From: Syntrophaceticus sp050949745
GTDB taxonomy: Bacteria; Bacillota; DSM-12270; Thermacetogeniales; Thermacetogeniaceae
Assembly (NCBI GenBank): GCA_050949745.1
Contig: JBMNGF010000008.1
Span: 1-49,256, forward strand
Length of the DNA: 49,256 nucleotides
Direction of reading: 5' to 3'
Shown here: one piece after another, positions 1 to 7,162 of the stretch
How the letters are laid out: each line of letters opens with the position of its first letter
Position numbering within the stretch: position 1 is the first letter of the stretch
Notes under the pieces: generated by a model
Told to the model about the DNA's origin: nothing
Databases searched by the model: none
The model's input: the letters and a program-made list of their open reading frames with translations, nothing else
Made by a program: the position numbers and the translations under genes

Positions 1-5
1 TTGTA

Positions 6-37
6 GAATCTTGGGAGGGGATACCTTCCCAAGATTC
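6..37. other. 11-bp perfect inverted repeat (hairpin)
   Basis: Bases 6-16 and 27-37 are exact reverse complements around a 10-base loop. The hairpin has no T-run after it, so it is not a typical rho-independent terminator. It lies between whatever gene ends left of the window and the activase gene, and could be a processing or attenuating hairpin in a shared transcript. Function is unknown. Confidence 0.6.
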
Positions 38-87
38 ATAAAGGCTGTAATTGGATAGAGCTGCTCTGCACTAGTGAGGAGGTTATG

Positions 88-1006
88 ATGAGCAAAAAAG
101 GCTTTATTACAAATTTTCAGGACCTTGCAGTTCACGATGGTACAGGACTAAGGGTTATATTGTTTTTAAAGGGATGTCCTTTAAGGTGTACTTGGTGCCA
201 GAATCCCGAAGCAGTTACTAGTGATTACGAGCTTATGTTTCATGAAAGATTATGCAAAGGCTGCAATAAATGCTTCGAGGTTTGTGAAGACGATGCCATT
301 ATCAAAGAGGGACCGGAAAAGGTTGATAGAAGCAAGTGTACAAACTGCATGAAATGTGCCGATGTTTGCCCGACAGGAGCGTTGGCTCGCAAGGGCAGAT
401 GGATAACATCTGACGAAGTTGTAAAAATATTCATGGATTACAAAGCCTTTTTACGACAACTCGGAAGATGGTGGAATTACCTTATCTGGCGGAGATCCTC
501 TTTTCCAACCTGAGTTTACAATTGACGTGCTGAAGAAATGCCAGGAAAAGGGCATTCATACAGCTATGGAGACCTGTGGTTATGCAAATTATTCTGTTGT
601 ATCAGAAGTAATTAAACATCTAGATCTGTTAATGTACGACATCAAGCATATGGATGAGGAAAAGCATAAGCAGGGAACCGGAGTCTCTAACAAGGTAATA
701 CTCGACAACCTTACCAAGATAAGGGAAGAGCGGCCTGATTTAAAGATATTTATCAGGATTCCGTTGATTCCCGGATTTAATGATGATGAAGAGAATATAC
801 GGCAAACATCCAAATTCTTGGCATCAATCGGTATTGCTCATTTAGATTTGCTGCCCTTTAATTTCTTGGCAATCTCTAAATATGATGCTCTAGGTGTCGA
901 TTGGAAACATGAGGATGTTGAACGGCAGGATGATGAGTACCTAAATAAACTATTGGATATAGCGCAAAGATATATTCCTGATGTAACCATTGGAGGAATG
1001 CGTTAA
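88..1006 (+). pseudogene. Glycyl-radical enzyme activating protein (radical SAM), frameshifted
   Basis: This is the activase that places the glycyl radical on a partner enzyme using S-adenosylmethionine and an Fe-S cluster. The N-terminus has the radical-SAM CxxxCxxC motif (C30, C34, C37), followed by two ferredoxin-type four-cysteine clusters (C56-C66 and C84-C94). That is the layout of activases for non-PFL glycyl radical enzymes such as BssD, HpdA or CutD types. The frame breaks in a run of five T at 448-452; removing one T joins the halves (88-513 and the frame of 527-1006) into about 305 residues, a normal family length, restoring the glycine-rich SGGDP segment. The second ATG (88) suits the GAGGAGG ribosome site better than the one at 85. 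The partner enzyme is not in the window and probably lies to the left. Either a sequencing error or a real mutation is possible. Confidence 0.8.
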
Positions 1007-1098
1007 CTGAGAACAGTATAAGGCCTGTAATGCTCAAAATAACCGGTATGTTTTTAGAGTAAATGCTGGATGTATTGTAATTTAGGAGGCGAATATCC

Positions 1099-1945
1099 AT
1101 GCGGGAAGTCAACACAGAAGAGATTAGAAAAACAGTAAAAGACTTATTTCTTAACATAAACTATGATATCGGTGAAGATGTTATTGCAGCACTGAAAAAG
1201 GGGCTGGAAACAGAAGAGTCCGAAACAGGCCGTGCTGTTCTGGAACAAATATTAAAGAATAACAAAATAGCTACTGATGAGCGTATCGCAATTTGTCAAG
1301 ACACGGGGTTTTCCATAATATTCGTTAAGATTAGGCCAGGATGTGCGTTTAGACGGTGGAGATTTCAATGAAGCAATTAATCAAGGTGTTAGAGAAGCAT
1401 ATGAAGAGGGATATTTAAGGAAATCGGTAGTAGACGATCCGCTTTTCGATCGTACGAATACCAAGGATAACACACCTGCTATCGTATATCTACAAATGGT
1501 TCCGGGTGACAAAATTCATATAGAGGTTACTGCTAAGGGCGGCGGTAGCGAAAATATGAGCGCTATGAAGGTGCTTACACCCTCACAAGGTGAACAGGGT
1601 GTTCGTGATTTTGTGGTAAGCGCAATAGAAAAAGCAGGACCCAATCCCTGCCCTCCGCTTGTGGTAGGTGTTGGAATTGGCGGAACTATTGAGAAATGTG
1701 CCCTTCTCTCCAAAAAAGCTACATTGCGTAAGTTGGGTGAGCATAATCCGGATCCGCGTTATTCCCAGTTAGAAAAGGATTTATTGGAAGAGATCAATAA
1801 ACTTGGGATTGGCCCCGGTGGATTTGGCGGTCGAGTTACCGCACTGGCAGTTAATATAGAATACTTTCCAGCTCATATTGCTTCATTGCCAGTTGTAGTA
1901 AATACATGCTGCCACGCTGCCCGGCATGGCGAAGCAGTGATATAA
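1099..1945 (+). pseudogene. Fumarate hydratase (class I, Fe-S) alpha subunit, frameshifted
   Basis: This is the N-terminal/catalytic Fe-S subunit of two-subunit class I fumarase (also resembling tartrate dehydratase alpha), which interconverts fumarate and malate. The CQDTG cysteine (C66), the GIGGT-EKC segment and the late CCHAARH segment are the expected cluster and active-site regions. The first part runs 1099-1371; the rest continues in another frame (open from 1343). Deleting the A at 1333 gives an unbroken VKIGQDVRLDGGDF reading and a 281-residue protein, normal for the family. Ribosome site TAGGAGG precedes the ATG. The gene lies 17 bases before the intact beta subunit, so the two would be co-expressed. 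A one-base sequencing error is as likely as real inactivation; the downstream half shows no further damage. Confidence 0.85.
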
Positions 1946-1962
1946 GGGGGGAGGGAAACGAG

Positions 1963-2520
1963 ATGAGTAAAGATTATAAGAGAATAACTACACCTTTAAC
2001 TGATGAAGTGGTAAGCAGTCTAAAGGCAGGAGATAATGTTCTTATTACCGGTGACATTTACACATCACGTGATGCCGCACACAAGAGGTTTATCAGCAGT
2101 ATTAACGAAGGAAAAGAGTTGCCTTTTGATGTTAAGGGGCAGGTTATCTATTATGTCGGTCCTGCTCCTGCAAAACCAGGTTATGCATGCGGTTCTGCAG
2201 GCCCCACAACAAGTGGGCGTATGGACAGCCTCACACCACCTATATTAGATAGAGGCTTAAAGGGTATGATCGGCAAGGGCTTGCGTTCTCCGGCAGTAAT
2301 AGAATCCATGAAAAAGAATAAAGCTGTCTATTTTGCCGCTACAGGTGGAGCTGCTGCTTTAATTGCGAAGAGTATCAAAAAAGTTGAAATGATCGCTTAT
2401 GAGGATCTCGGAACTGAAGCAGTACAGAAAATGACAGTGGAAGATTTTCCGGTGACAGTGGTAATAGACTCCGAAGGCAACAATCTCTATGAAACAGGAC
2501 CTGTAAAATATAAAATATAA
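1963..2520 (+). CDS. Fumarate hydratase (class I) beta subunit
   Basis: A 185-residue beta subunit, corresponding to the C-terminal domain of single-chain class I fumarases. It shows the GDIYTSRDAAHKR segment near residue 30, the GPAPA-x-PGYACGSAGPTTSGRMD block and the ATGGAAALIAKSIK segment, all conserved in fumarase/tartrate dehydratase beta subunits. ATG 1963 is chosen because the purine-rich GGGGGGAGGG precedes it; the frame extends upstream into the alpha gene but without family similarity. With the alpha subunit upstream and malic enzyme 47 bases downstream it forms a fumarate-malate-pyruvate cassette. No defect is seen in this gene. Confidence 0.9.
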   Translation: MSKDYKRITTPLTDEVVSSLKAGDNVLITGDIYTSRDAAHKRFISSINEGKELPFDVKGQVIYYVGPAPAKPGYACGSAGPTTSGRMDSLTPPILDRGLKGMIGKGLRSPAVIESMKKNKAVYFAATGGAAALIAKSIKKVEMIAYEDLGTEAVQKMTVEDFPVTVVIDSEGNNLYETGPVKYKI

Positions 2521-2567
2521 TTTTTGATATTGAGGTAGGCAATTTATTTTATAAGGAGGAAAAATAA

Positions 2568-3902
2568 GTGGCTTCTAAAGATGATCTTTTATCCAAGGCA
2601 AATAAACCGGCAGAGGATGCTATGAAGCTCCATCCATTTTACCGTGGTAAAATGCAAACATTACCGCGTTGTGCGATCAGAAGTATGGATGACTTTGCTA
2701 TCTGGTATACACCCGGAGTGGCTGCTCCTTGTAAGGCGATCAATGAAAACAAGGATCTTGTTTATGACTACACCTATAAGTGGAATACGGTGGCTGTTGT
2801 TTCTGACGGCACTAGGGTTTTGGGTCTAGGTGATATAGGCCCGGAAGCTGCTATGCCGGTTATGGAAGGCAAGGCTCTGTTGTTCAAATATTTGGGTGGT
2901 GTGGATTCTGTACCAATTTGTCTAGATACCAAAGATCCGGATGAAATTATACAGACGGTAAAGTACCTTCAGCCTTCTTTTGGTGGAATTAATCTGGAGG
3001 ACATTTCTTCACCCAAGTGTTTCTATATTCTTGAACGTTTGCGTAACGAGATGGAGATACCTGTATGGCATGACGATCAGCAAGGCACAGCAGCAGTTAC
3101 ACTAGCTGGTTTGATCAATGCCCTTAAGCTAGTGGGTAAAAAGATCGATGAAGTTAAAATAGCAATGATCGGGGCAGGAGCTGCTAATATCCGTATTGCT
3201 AAGGTATTGATTTCTGCCGGGGTTACTGCAGGTAATATATGCATGACTGACGTTGACGGAATACTGAATCCTGATCGTACTGAATTAAAAGATAATAAGG
3301 AAATTTGGGAACTATGCACAATAACTAATGCCGAAGGTCGTGCAGGTGGAAACGCCGAAGCGATAAAAGGAGCAGATGTAGTTATTGCGTTATCCGCACC
3401 AGGCCCGGGTACCATTAAAAAAGAATGGATCAGTACTATGGCTGATGAAGGGATTATTTTCGCCTGTGCAAATCCCACTCCGGAAATCTGGCCGTGGGAA
3501 GCCAAAGAGGCTGGAGCTAGGATTGTAGTCACAGGACGCTCCGACTTTCCCAATCAAGTAAACAATTCACTTGGATTTCCTGCTATCTTCCGTGGCGCAC
3601 TGGATGTCAGAGCTAAAACTATTACCGATGAAATGTGTATTGCAGCTGCTTATGCATTAGCAGATTTCGCAGAAGATAAGGGACTACTTAAAGATGACTA
3701 CCTTTTGCCTACAATGAATGATTGGGAAGCCTTCCCTTCAGAGGCGGCTGCTGTTGGAGTAAAAGCAGTTGAACAGGGAGTGGCTAGGATTGAACGAAGT
3801 TATCAAGAGCTATACGACATGGCGTTAAAAATGATTCAAGAAGCTCAAGAAATGACCCAGTTATTGATGAGAGAAGGGCATATACCAAAGGCACCAAAAT
3901 AA
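2568..3902 (+). CDS. Malic enzyme (malate to pyruvate + CO2), full length
   Basis: Oxidative decarboxylation of malate to pyruvate with NAD(P). The 444-residue protein has the catalytic tyrosine in the WYTPG segment (Y47), the catalytic lysine in MEGKALLFK (K102), the metal ligands in INLEDI (E144/D145) and WHDDQQGT (D169/D170), and a Rossmann motif GAGAAN at 202-207. The start is GTG 2568, preceded by AAGGAGG. It sits directly after the fumarase genes and probably shares their transcript; a pair of hairpin terminators follows. Cofactor preference (NAD or NADP) cannot be told. The 3' part from residue 162 onward is duplicated immediately downstream. Confidence 0.93.
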   Translation: MASKDDLLSKANKPAEDAMKLHPFYRGKMQTLPRCAIRSMDDFAIWYTPGVAAPCKAINENKDLVYDYTYKWNTVAVVSDGTRVLGLGDIGPEAAMPVMEGKALLFKYLGGVDSVPICLDTKDPDEIIQTVKYLQPSFGGINLEDISSPKCFYILERLRNEMEIPVWHDDQQGTAAVTLAGLINALKLVGKKIDEVKIAMIGAGAANIRIAKVLISAGVTAGNICMTDVDGILNPDRTELKDNKEIWELCTITNAEGRAGGNAEAIKGADVVIALSAPGPGTIKKEWISTMADEGIIFACANPTPEIWPWEAKEAGARIVVTGRSDFPNQVNNSLGFPAIFRGALDVRAKTITDEMCIAAAYALADFAEDKGLLKDDYLLPTMNDWEAFPSEAAAVGVKAVEQGVARIERSYQELYDMALKMIQEAQEMTQLLMREGHIPKAPK

Positions 3903-3976
3903 GTAGCATATTTATAGAGTGAACGGCTGTATAAGATAAAAATATAACCATCAATCTGATTTGGTTAAAAGATAAG

Positions 3977-4030
3977 AAAAGTAAGCGCTGGAAAAACACT
4001 GTTTTTGTTTAGTTCCGGCGCCTTACTTTT
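3977..4030 (+). terminator. Imperfect hairpin with T-run after malic enzyme
   Basis: GTAAGCGCTGG (3981-3991) pairs imperfectly with CCGGCGCCTTAC (4015-4026), followed by TTTT. It is the first of two hairpins in the unit and may terminate or protect the 3' end. Confidence 0.55.
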
Positions 4031-4033
4031 TCC

Positions 4034-4068
4034 AACCACCGCTTCGATAAACAGAAGGGTGGTTTTTT
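4034..4068 (+). terminator. Rho-independent terminator
   Basis: AACCACC-g-CTTC pairs with GAAGGGTGGTT with one bulged base, followed by a T-run. This is a strong terminator for the fumarase/malic enzyme unit. Confidence 0.85.
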
Positions 4069-4111
4069 CTGCCCAGCTACCGATTTGAACTTTTACTGAG
4101 TAAGGAACCTT

Positions 4112-4963
4112 ATGGAGATACCTGTATGGCATGACGATCAACAAGGCACAGCAGCAGTTACACTAGCTGGTTTGATCAATGCCCTTAAGCTAGTGGGTAA
4201 AAAGATGGATGAAGTTAAAATAGCAATGATCGGGGCAGGAGCTGCTAATATCCGTATTGCTAATGTATTGATCTCTGCCGGGGTTACTGCAGGTAATATA
4301 TACATGGCTGACGTTAACGGAATACTGAACCCGGATCGCACTGAATTAAAAGATAATAAAGAGATTTGGGAACTATGCACAATAACTAATGCTGAAGGTC
4401 GTGCAGGTGGAAATGCCGAAGCGATAAAAGGAGCAGATGTAGTTATTGCGTTATCTGCACCAGGCCCGGGTACCATTAAAAAAGAATGGATCAGTACTAT
4501 GGCTGATGAAGGAATTATTTTCGCCTGCGCTAATCCCACTCCGGAAATTTGGCCGTGGGAAGCCAAAGAGGCAGGTGCCAGGATTGTAGTCACAGGACGT
4601 TCCGACTTTCCCAATCAAGTAAACAATTCACTTGGATTTCCTGCTATCTTCCGTGGCGCACTGGATGTCAGAGCTAAAACTATTACCGATGAAATGTGTA
4701 TTGCAGCTGCTTATGCATTAGCAGATTTCGCAGAAGATAAGGGACTACTTAAAGATGACTACCTTTTGCCTACAATGAATGATTGGGAAGCCTTCCCTTC
4801 AGAGGCGGCTGCTGTTGGAGTAAAAGCAGTTGAACAGGGAGTGGCTAGGATTGAACGAAGTTATCAAGAGCTATACGACATGGCGTTAAAAATGATTCAA
4901 GAAGCTCAAGAAATGACCCAGTTATTGATGAGAGAAGGGCATATACCAAAGGCACCAAAATAA
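4112..4963 (+). pseudogene. Malic enzyme 3' fragment (duplicate copy)
   Basis: This open frame begins exactly at the duplication joint with an internal methionine codon and equals residues 162-444 of the malic enzyme, with five amino-acid differences (all within the first ~100 residues). It lacks the catalytic tyrosine, lysine and the E144/D145 metal ligands, so it cannot be an active enzyme alone. It has no ribosome site of its own and sits behind two terminators. Most differences are synonymous, so both versions diverged while coding for a functional enzyme, implying the fragment descends from a second full-length gene or another strain allele. Confidence 0.9.
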
Positions 4964-5037
4964 GTGGCATATTTATAGAGTGAACGGCTGTATAAGATAA
5001 AAATATAACCATCAATCTGATTTGGTTAAAAGATAAG

Positions 5038-5091
5038 AAAAGTAAGCGCTGGAAAAACACTGTTTTTGTTTAGTTCCGGCGCCTTACTTTT
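5038..5091 (+). terminator. Second copy of the imperfect hairpin
   Basis: This is the duplicate of the hairpin at 3977-4030, carried in the second unit of the tandem duplication. Confidence 0.5.
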
Positions 5092-5094
5092 TCC

Positions 5095-5129
5095 AACCAC
5101 CGCTTCGATAAACAGAAGGGTGGTTTTTT
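5095..5129 (+). terminator. Second copy of the rho-independent terminator
   Basis: Duplicate of 4034-4068 with the same stem and T-run; it insulates the downstream sigma-54 promoter region from readthrough. Confidence 0.8.
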
Positions 5130-5260
5130 CTGCCCAGCTACCGATTTGAACTTTTACTGAGTAAGGAACCTTACTCATTTGTTATCAATTCATGTGGATA
5201 TTACCGTATACAATCAATATATTATTAAGTATTATTTATATCATTTAATAATGTTAATAA

Positions 5261-5341
5261 TGTCTCATAAAATGTTTCAAATAAAACTACAATGCGACAA
5301 ATCGGTTATAATGAAACAACTGTTTGTCTCATATATGTTCA
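5261..5341 (+). promoter_or_regulatory. Candidate enhancer (UAS) cluster for a sigma-54 activator
   Basis: Four TGTYTCA-type heptamers lie in about 80 bases: TGTCTCA at 5261, TGTTTCA at 5273, the reverse complement TGAAACA at 5312, and TGTCTCA at 5325. The last two form a dyad. They sit roughly 60-130 bases upstream of a sigma-54 -24/-12 element, the usual place for enhancer-binding-protein sites. The surrounding 5173-5392 stretch is AT-rich and shows no convincing gene. Binding is inferred from position and repetition only. Confidence 0.5.
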
Positions 5342-5392
5342 GTTTTATAGTTGAAGTTCTGATTGCCTTGGTTTAATAGGTTTGGAGAGGAA

Positions 5393-5408
5393 TGGCATAA
5401 AATTTGCA
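5393..5408 (+). promoter_or_regulatory. Sigma-54 (RpoN) promoter, -24/-12
   Basis: The 16-base element TGGCATAAAATTTGCA matches the consensus TGGCAC-N5-TTGCA at all positions except the sixth base, with GG and GC in correct phase. It points rightward, away from the duplicated terminators. A strong ribosome site follows about 100 bases later, but the gene it served is interrupted by the IS element. The original target may have been nifJ or a lost gene; that is inference. Confidence 0.75.
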
Positions 5409-5504
5409 TAGATAATAATGCAGTGTGCTGAGAAATTTGCATTCAAGCATTTACAGATCTTAACTATATTTTGAAGTAAAAGATAAATTTGAGAATAATA
5501 ATTT

Positions 5505-5542
5505 AGAGGAGGTGCTGATATATTTTGATCAAGTACGAAATG
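5505..5542 (+). pseudogene. Orphan ribosome site and start region cut by the IS
   Basis: AGAGGAGG (5505-5512) is a strong ribosome site downstream of the sigma-54 promoter. GTG 5512 or TTG 5525 could start a reading frame, but both run into the IS left end and stop within a few codons. It looks like the 5' remnant of a gene destroyed by insertion or deletion; its identity cannot be recovered. Confidence 0.35.
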
Positions 5543-6892
5543 TTCTGTAAAATCGCCCTCTGGTAAAAAATATTAGAATTGTCTAGCAGTATTTAGATGT
5601 GTCACTTTATTTACATGTTTTTGCTGTCTTTTCCACTGCCAGTATTCATCCATATCAAAGTACTTGCGGCCAGTGCTCCAGGTTTCATCCTGTTCCATAA
5701 GCAGCGCACCGATTAACCGTGCAGCAGAAGCATGGTTAGGAAAGATTCGAATAACCCGCTCTCTGCGGCGAATCTCTTCGTTCAAGCGCTCAATGCTGTT
5801 AGTAGTGCGTAGACGCTTGCGGTAGCGTTCAGGTAGTATGAGTACTGCTGTGGCGTCATCAAAGCCCTGTTCCAGGATATCAACCGCTTTAGGAGCCTGT
5901 GCTGCAAATGTATCAATCGTTGTGTGTAATAATGATCTGGCACTCTCCAAGTTAGGGGCCTCAAAAATAGACCGTAAGTGACCATGAAGATTGTTCTTCA
6001 TGCGTTTGGGACAGTTGTCTAGAATGTTGCGTGTAAAATGGGTCTGGCACCGCTGCCATGTGGCTCCTTGAAAACATCTGGCTACCGCATTAACAAGACC
6101 ACCATGGTTGTCGGAAGCCACAAAATCAACGCCTCTTAGGCCACGACCCTTTAACCAGGTAAAGAACTCAGACCAGCTTTCTTCTGTTTCACTGTTTCCG
6201 ATTTTCATACCGAGGATTTCCCGGTAACCATCCTCGTTAACACCTATGGCAATAAGAGCGCTGTGAGGGCACACCCTGTTGTTTTCACGGATCTTGATGA
6301 CTATTGCATCCACGATTATGAAAGGGAATAGTGATCCTGAAAGTGGCCGCTCATTCCAGCCATTGACGATAGGGTCCAACCTCTTGCAGAGGGCAGAAAC
6401 AGTCGATGCAGAGAATGAAGTACCACAGAGTTCTTCAGTAATTGCAGCTACCTTACGGGTGGAAACGCCATTGATGACCATCTCCATCAAAGCCAGTACA
6501 AGAGCTTGTTCGCTGCGCTGGTAGCGTTTGAAAAGGTCTGTGGAGAAGACCCCGTCCCGAATCTGGGGAATTCTTAATGTAATAGTACCCACCCTGGTAA
6601 TTAAGTTGCGTGTTTTGTAGCCATTACGGCGGCCACGACGTTCTTCAGTACGTTCATATCTCTCTGCATTGATCTGTTCTGTACGCTGTTGTTCTAGAAT
6701 CTGGTCTAGGATTTGTTTCAAGAGTTCTTTCATCCCTTCATCATTACTTGAAAGTAGATGATGCAAAATGTTCTTATTTACGGTAATCTTATATTGGGTC
6801 ATCGTTTCTCCCTCCGGTAATTAATGGTTTGATTACTATCTAATTTACCAGAGGAACGATGACCTGTTAAATTATCAGGCCCTTTTACAGAA
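5543..6892 (-). mobile_element. IS256-family insertion sequence
   Basis: The element has terminal inverted repeats beginning TTCTGTAAAA at both ends (5543 inward, and 6892 inward on the other strand). Both ends also contain CCTCTGGTAAA, but about 24 bases farther in at the right end, so the left end looks shortened. It carries one complete transposase on the minus strand. No 8-9-base target duplication is evident: the flanks are ACGAAATG on the left and GATATCAC on the right. That suggests a deletion or rearrangement after insertion. Confidence 0.85.
5573..6802 (-). CDS. IS256-family (mutator-type) transposase
   Basis: A 409-residue DDE transposase of normal family length. Candidate catalytic residues are D165 in FIIVDA, D231 in VASDNHGG, and E338 in TNSIERLNEEIRRRERV, the IS256/Mutator C-terminal signature. 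The N-terminal third is basic and likely binds the terminal repeats. The gene is intact, so the element may still be mobile. It is transcribed opposite to the flanking metabolic genes and separates a sigma-54 promoter from nifJ. Confidence 0.95.
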   Translation of the reverse strand: MTQYKITVNKNILHHLLSSNDEGMKELLKQILDQILEQQRTEQINAERYERTEERRGRRNGYKTRNLITRVGTITLRIPQIRDGVFSTDLFKRYQRSEQALVLALMEMVINGVSTRKVAAITEELCGTSFSASTVSALCKRLDPIVNGWNERPLSGSLFPFIIVDAIVIKIRENNRVCPHSALIAIGVNEDGYREILGMKIGNSETEESWSEFFTWLKGRGLRGVDFVASDNHGGLVNAVARCFQGATWQRCQTHFTRNILDNCPKRMKNNLHGHLRSIFEAPNLESARSLLHTTIDTFAAQAPKAVDILEQGFDDATAVLILPERYRKRLRTTNSIERLNEEIRRRERVIRIFPNHASAARLIGALLMEQDETWSTGRKYFDMDEYWQWKRQQKHVNKVTHLNTARQF

Positions 6893-6915
6893 GATATCAC
6901 ACATGACTTAAGACG

Positions 6916-7035
6916 ATGGCGAAGGCAGTGATTAGTTTTGTAATTCCAGACCTGATGTTCCAGGTTGTGTATCAAAGGATGGTTGATGAACGGTTTCCGT
7001 ACTTCTTCTATCACATAAAGGAAACAGTAGCATAA
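6916..7035 (+). CDS. Possible small ORF or gene remnant, 39 aa
   Basis: An open frame between the IS right end and nifJ encodes 39 residues ending in ERFPYFFYHIKETVA. An in-frame stop lies at 6904-6906 and no good ribosome site precedes the ATG. It may be the 3' remnant of the gene whose start region lies left of the IS, or chance. I recognise no family. The rest of 6893-7162 is AT-rich and has a TATAAT at 7134-7139 without a clear -35, a possible promoter for nifJ. Confidence 0.2.
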   Translation: MAKAVISFVIPDLMFQVVYQRMVDERFPYFFYHIKETVA

Positions 7036-7162
7036 TTAGCGAATCTTACAATATCAGCGATACTACAATCTACTGCAGTTTTATGTGGTATGAAGAGCGA
7101 CATTAAACCAATAAAGTTAAGTTTAATAAAATCTATAATAAACAATACTGGAGGTAGCTGAA

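Larger units (their letters stand above)
3051..5172 (+). repeat. 1,061-bp direct tandem duplication
   Basis: Unit 1 is 3051-4111 and unit 2 is 4112-5172, joined directly. Each unit holds malic enzyme codons 162 to stop plus the two terminator hairpins and the same right end (GTAAGGAACCTT). Counting by eye, 23 substitutions fall in the first ~490 bases (18 synonymous), none in the last ~360 coding bases, and one just after the stop. The mosaic suggests old divergence followed by homogenisation of the 3' part, or merging of two strain variants by the assembler. Confidence 0.95.

Noticed and set aside
3077..4614. Minus-strand open frames opposite both malic enzyme copies
   Set aside because: They are antisense shadows of the duplicated coding sequence and carry the same duplication; no independent signals.
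5179..5376. 65-residue open frame upstream of the sigma-54 promoter
   Set aside because: AT-rich, no ribosome site, no family pattern, and it spans the TGTYTCA motifs and an evident regulatory stretch.
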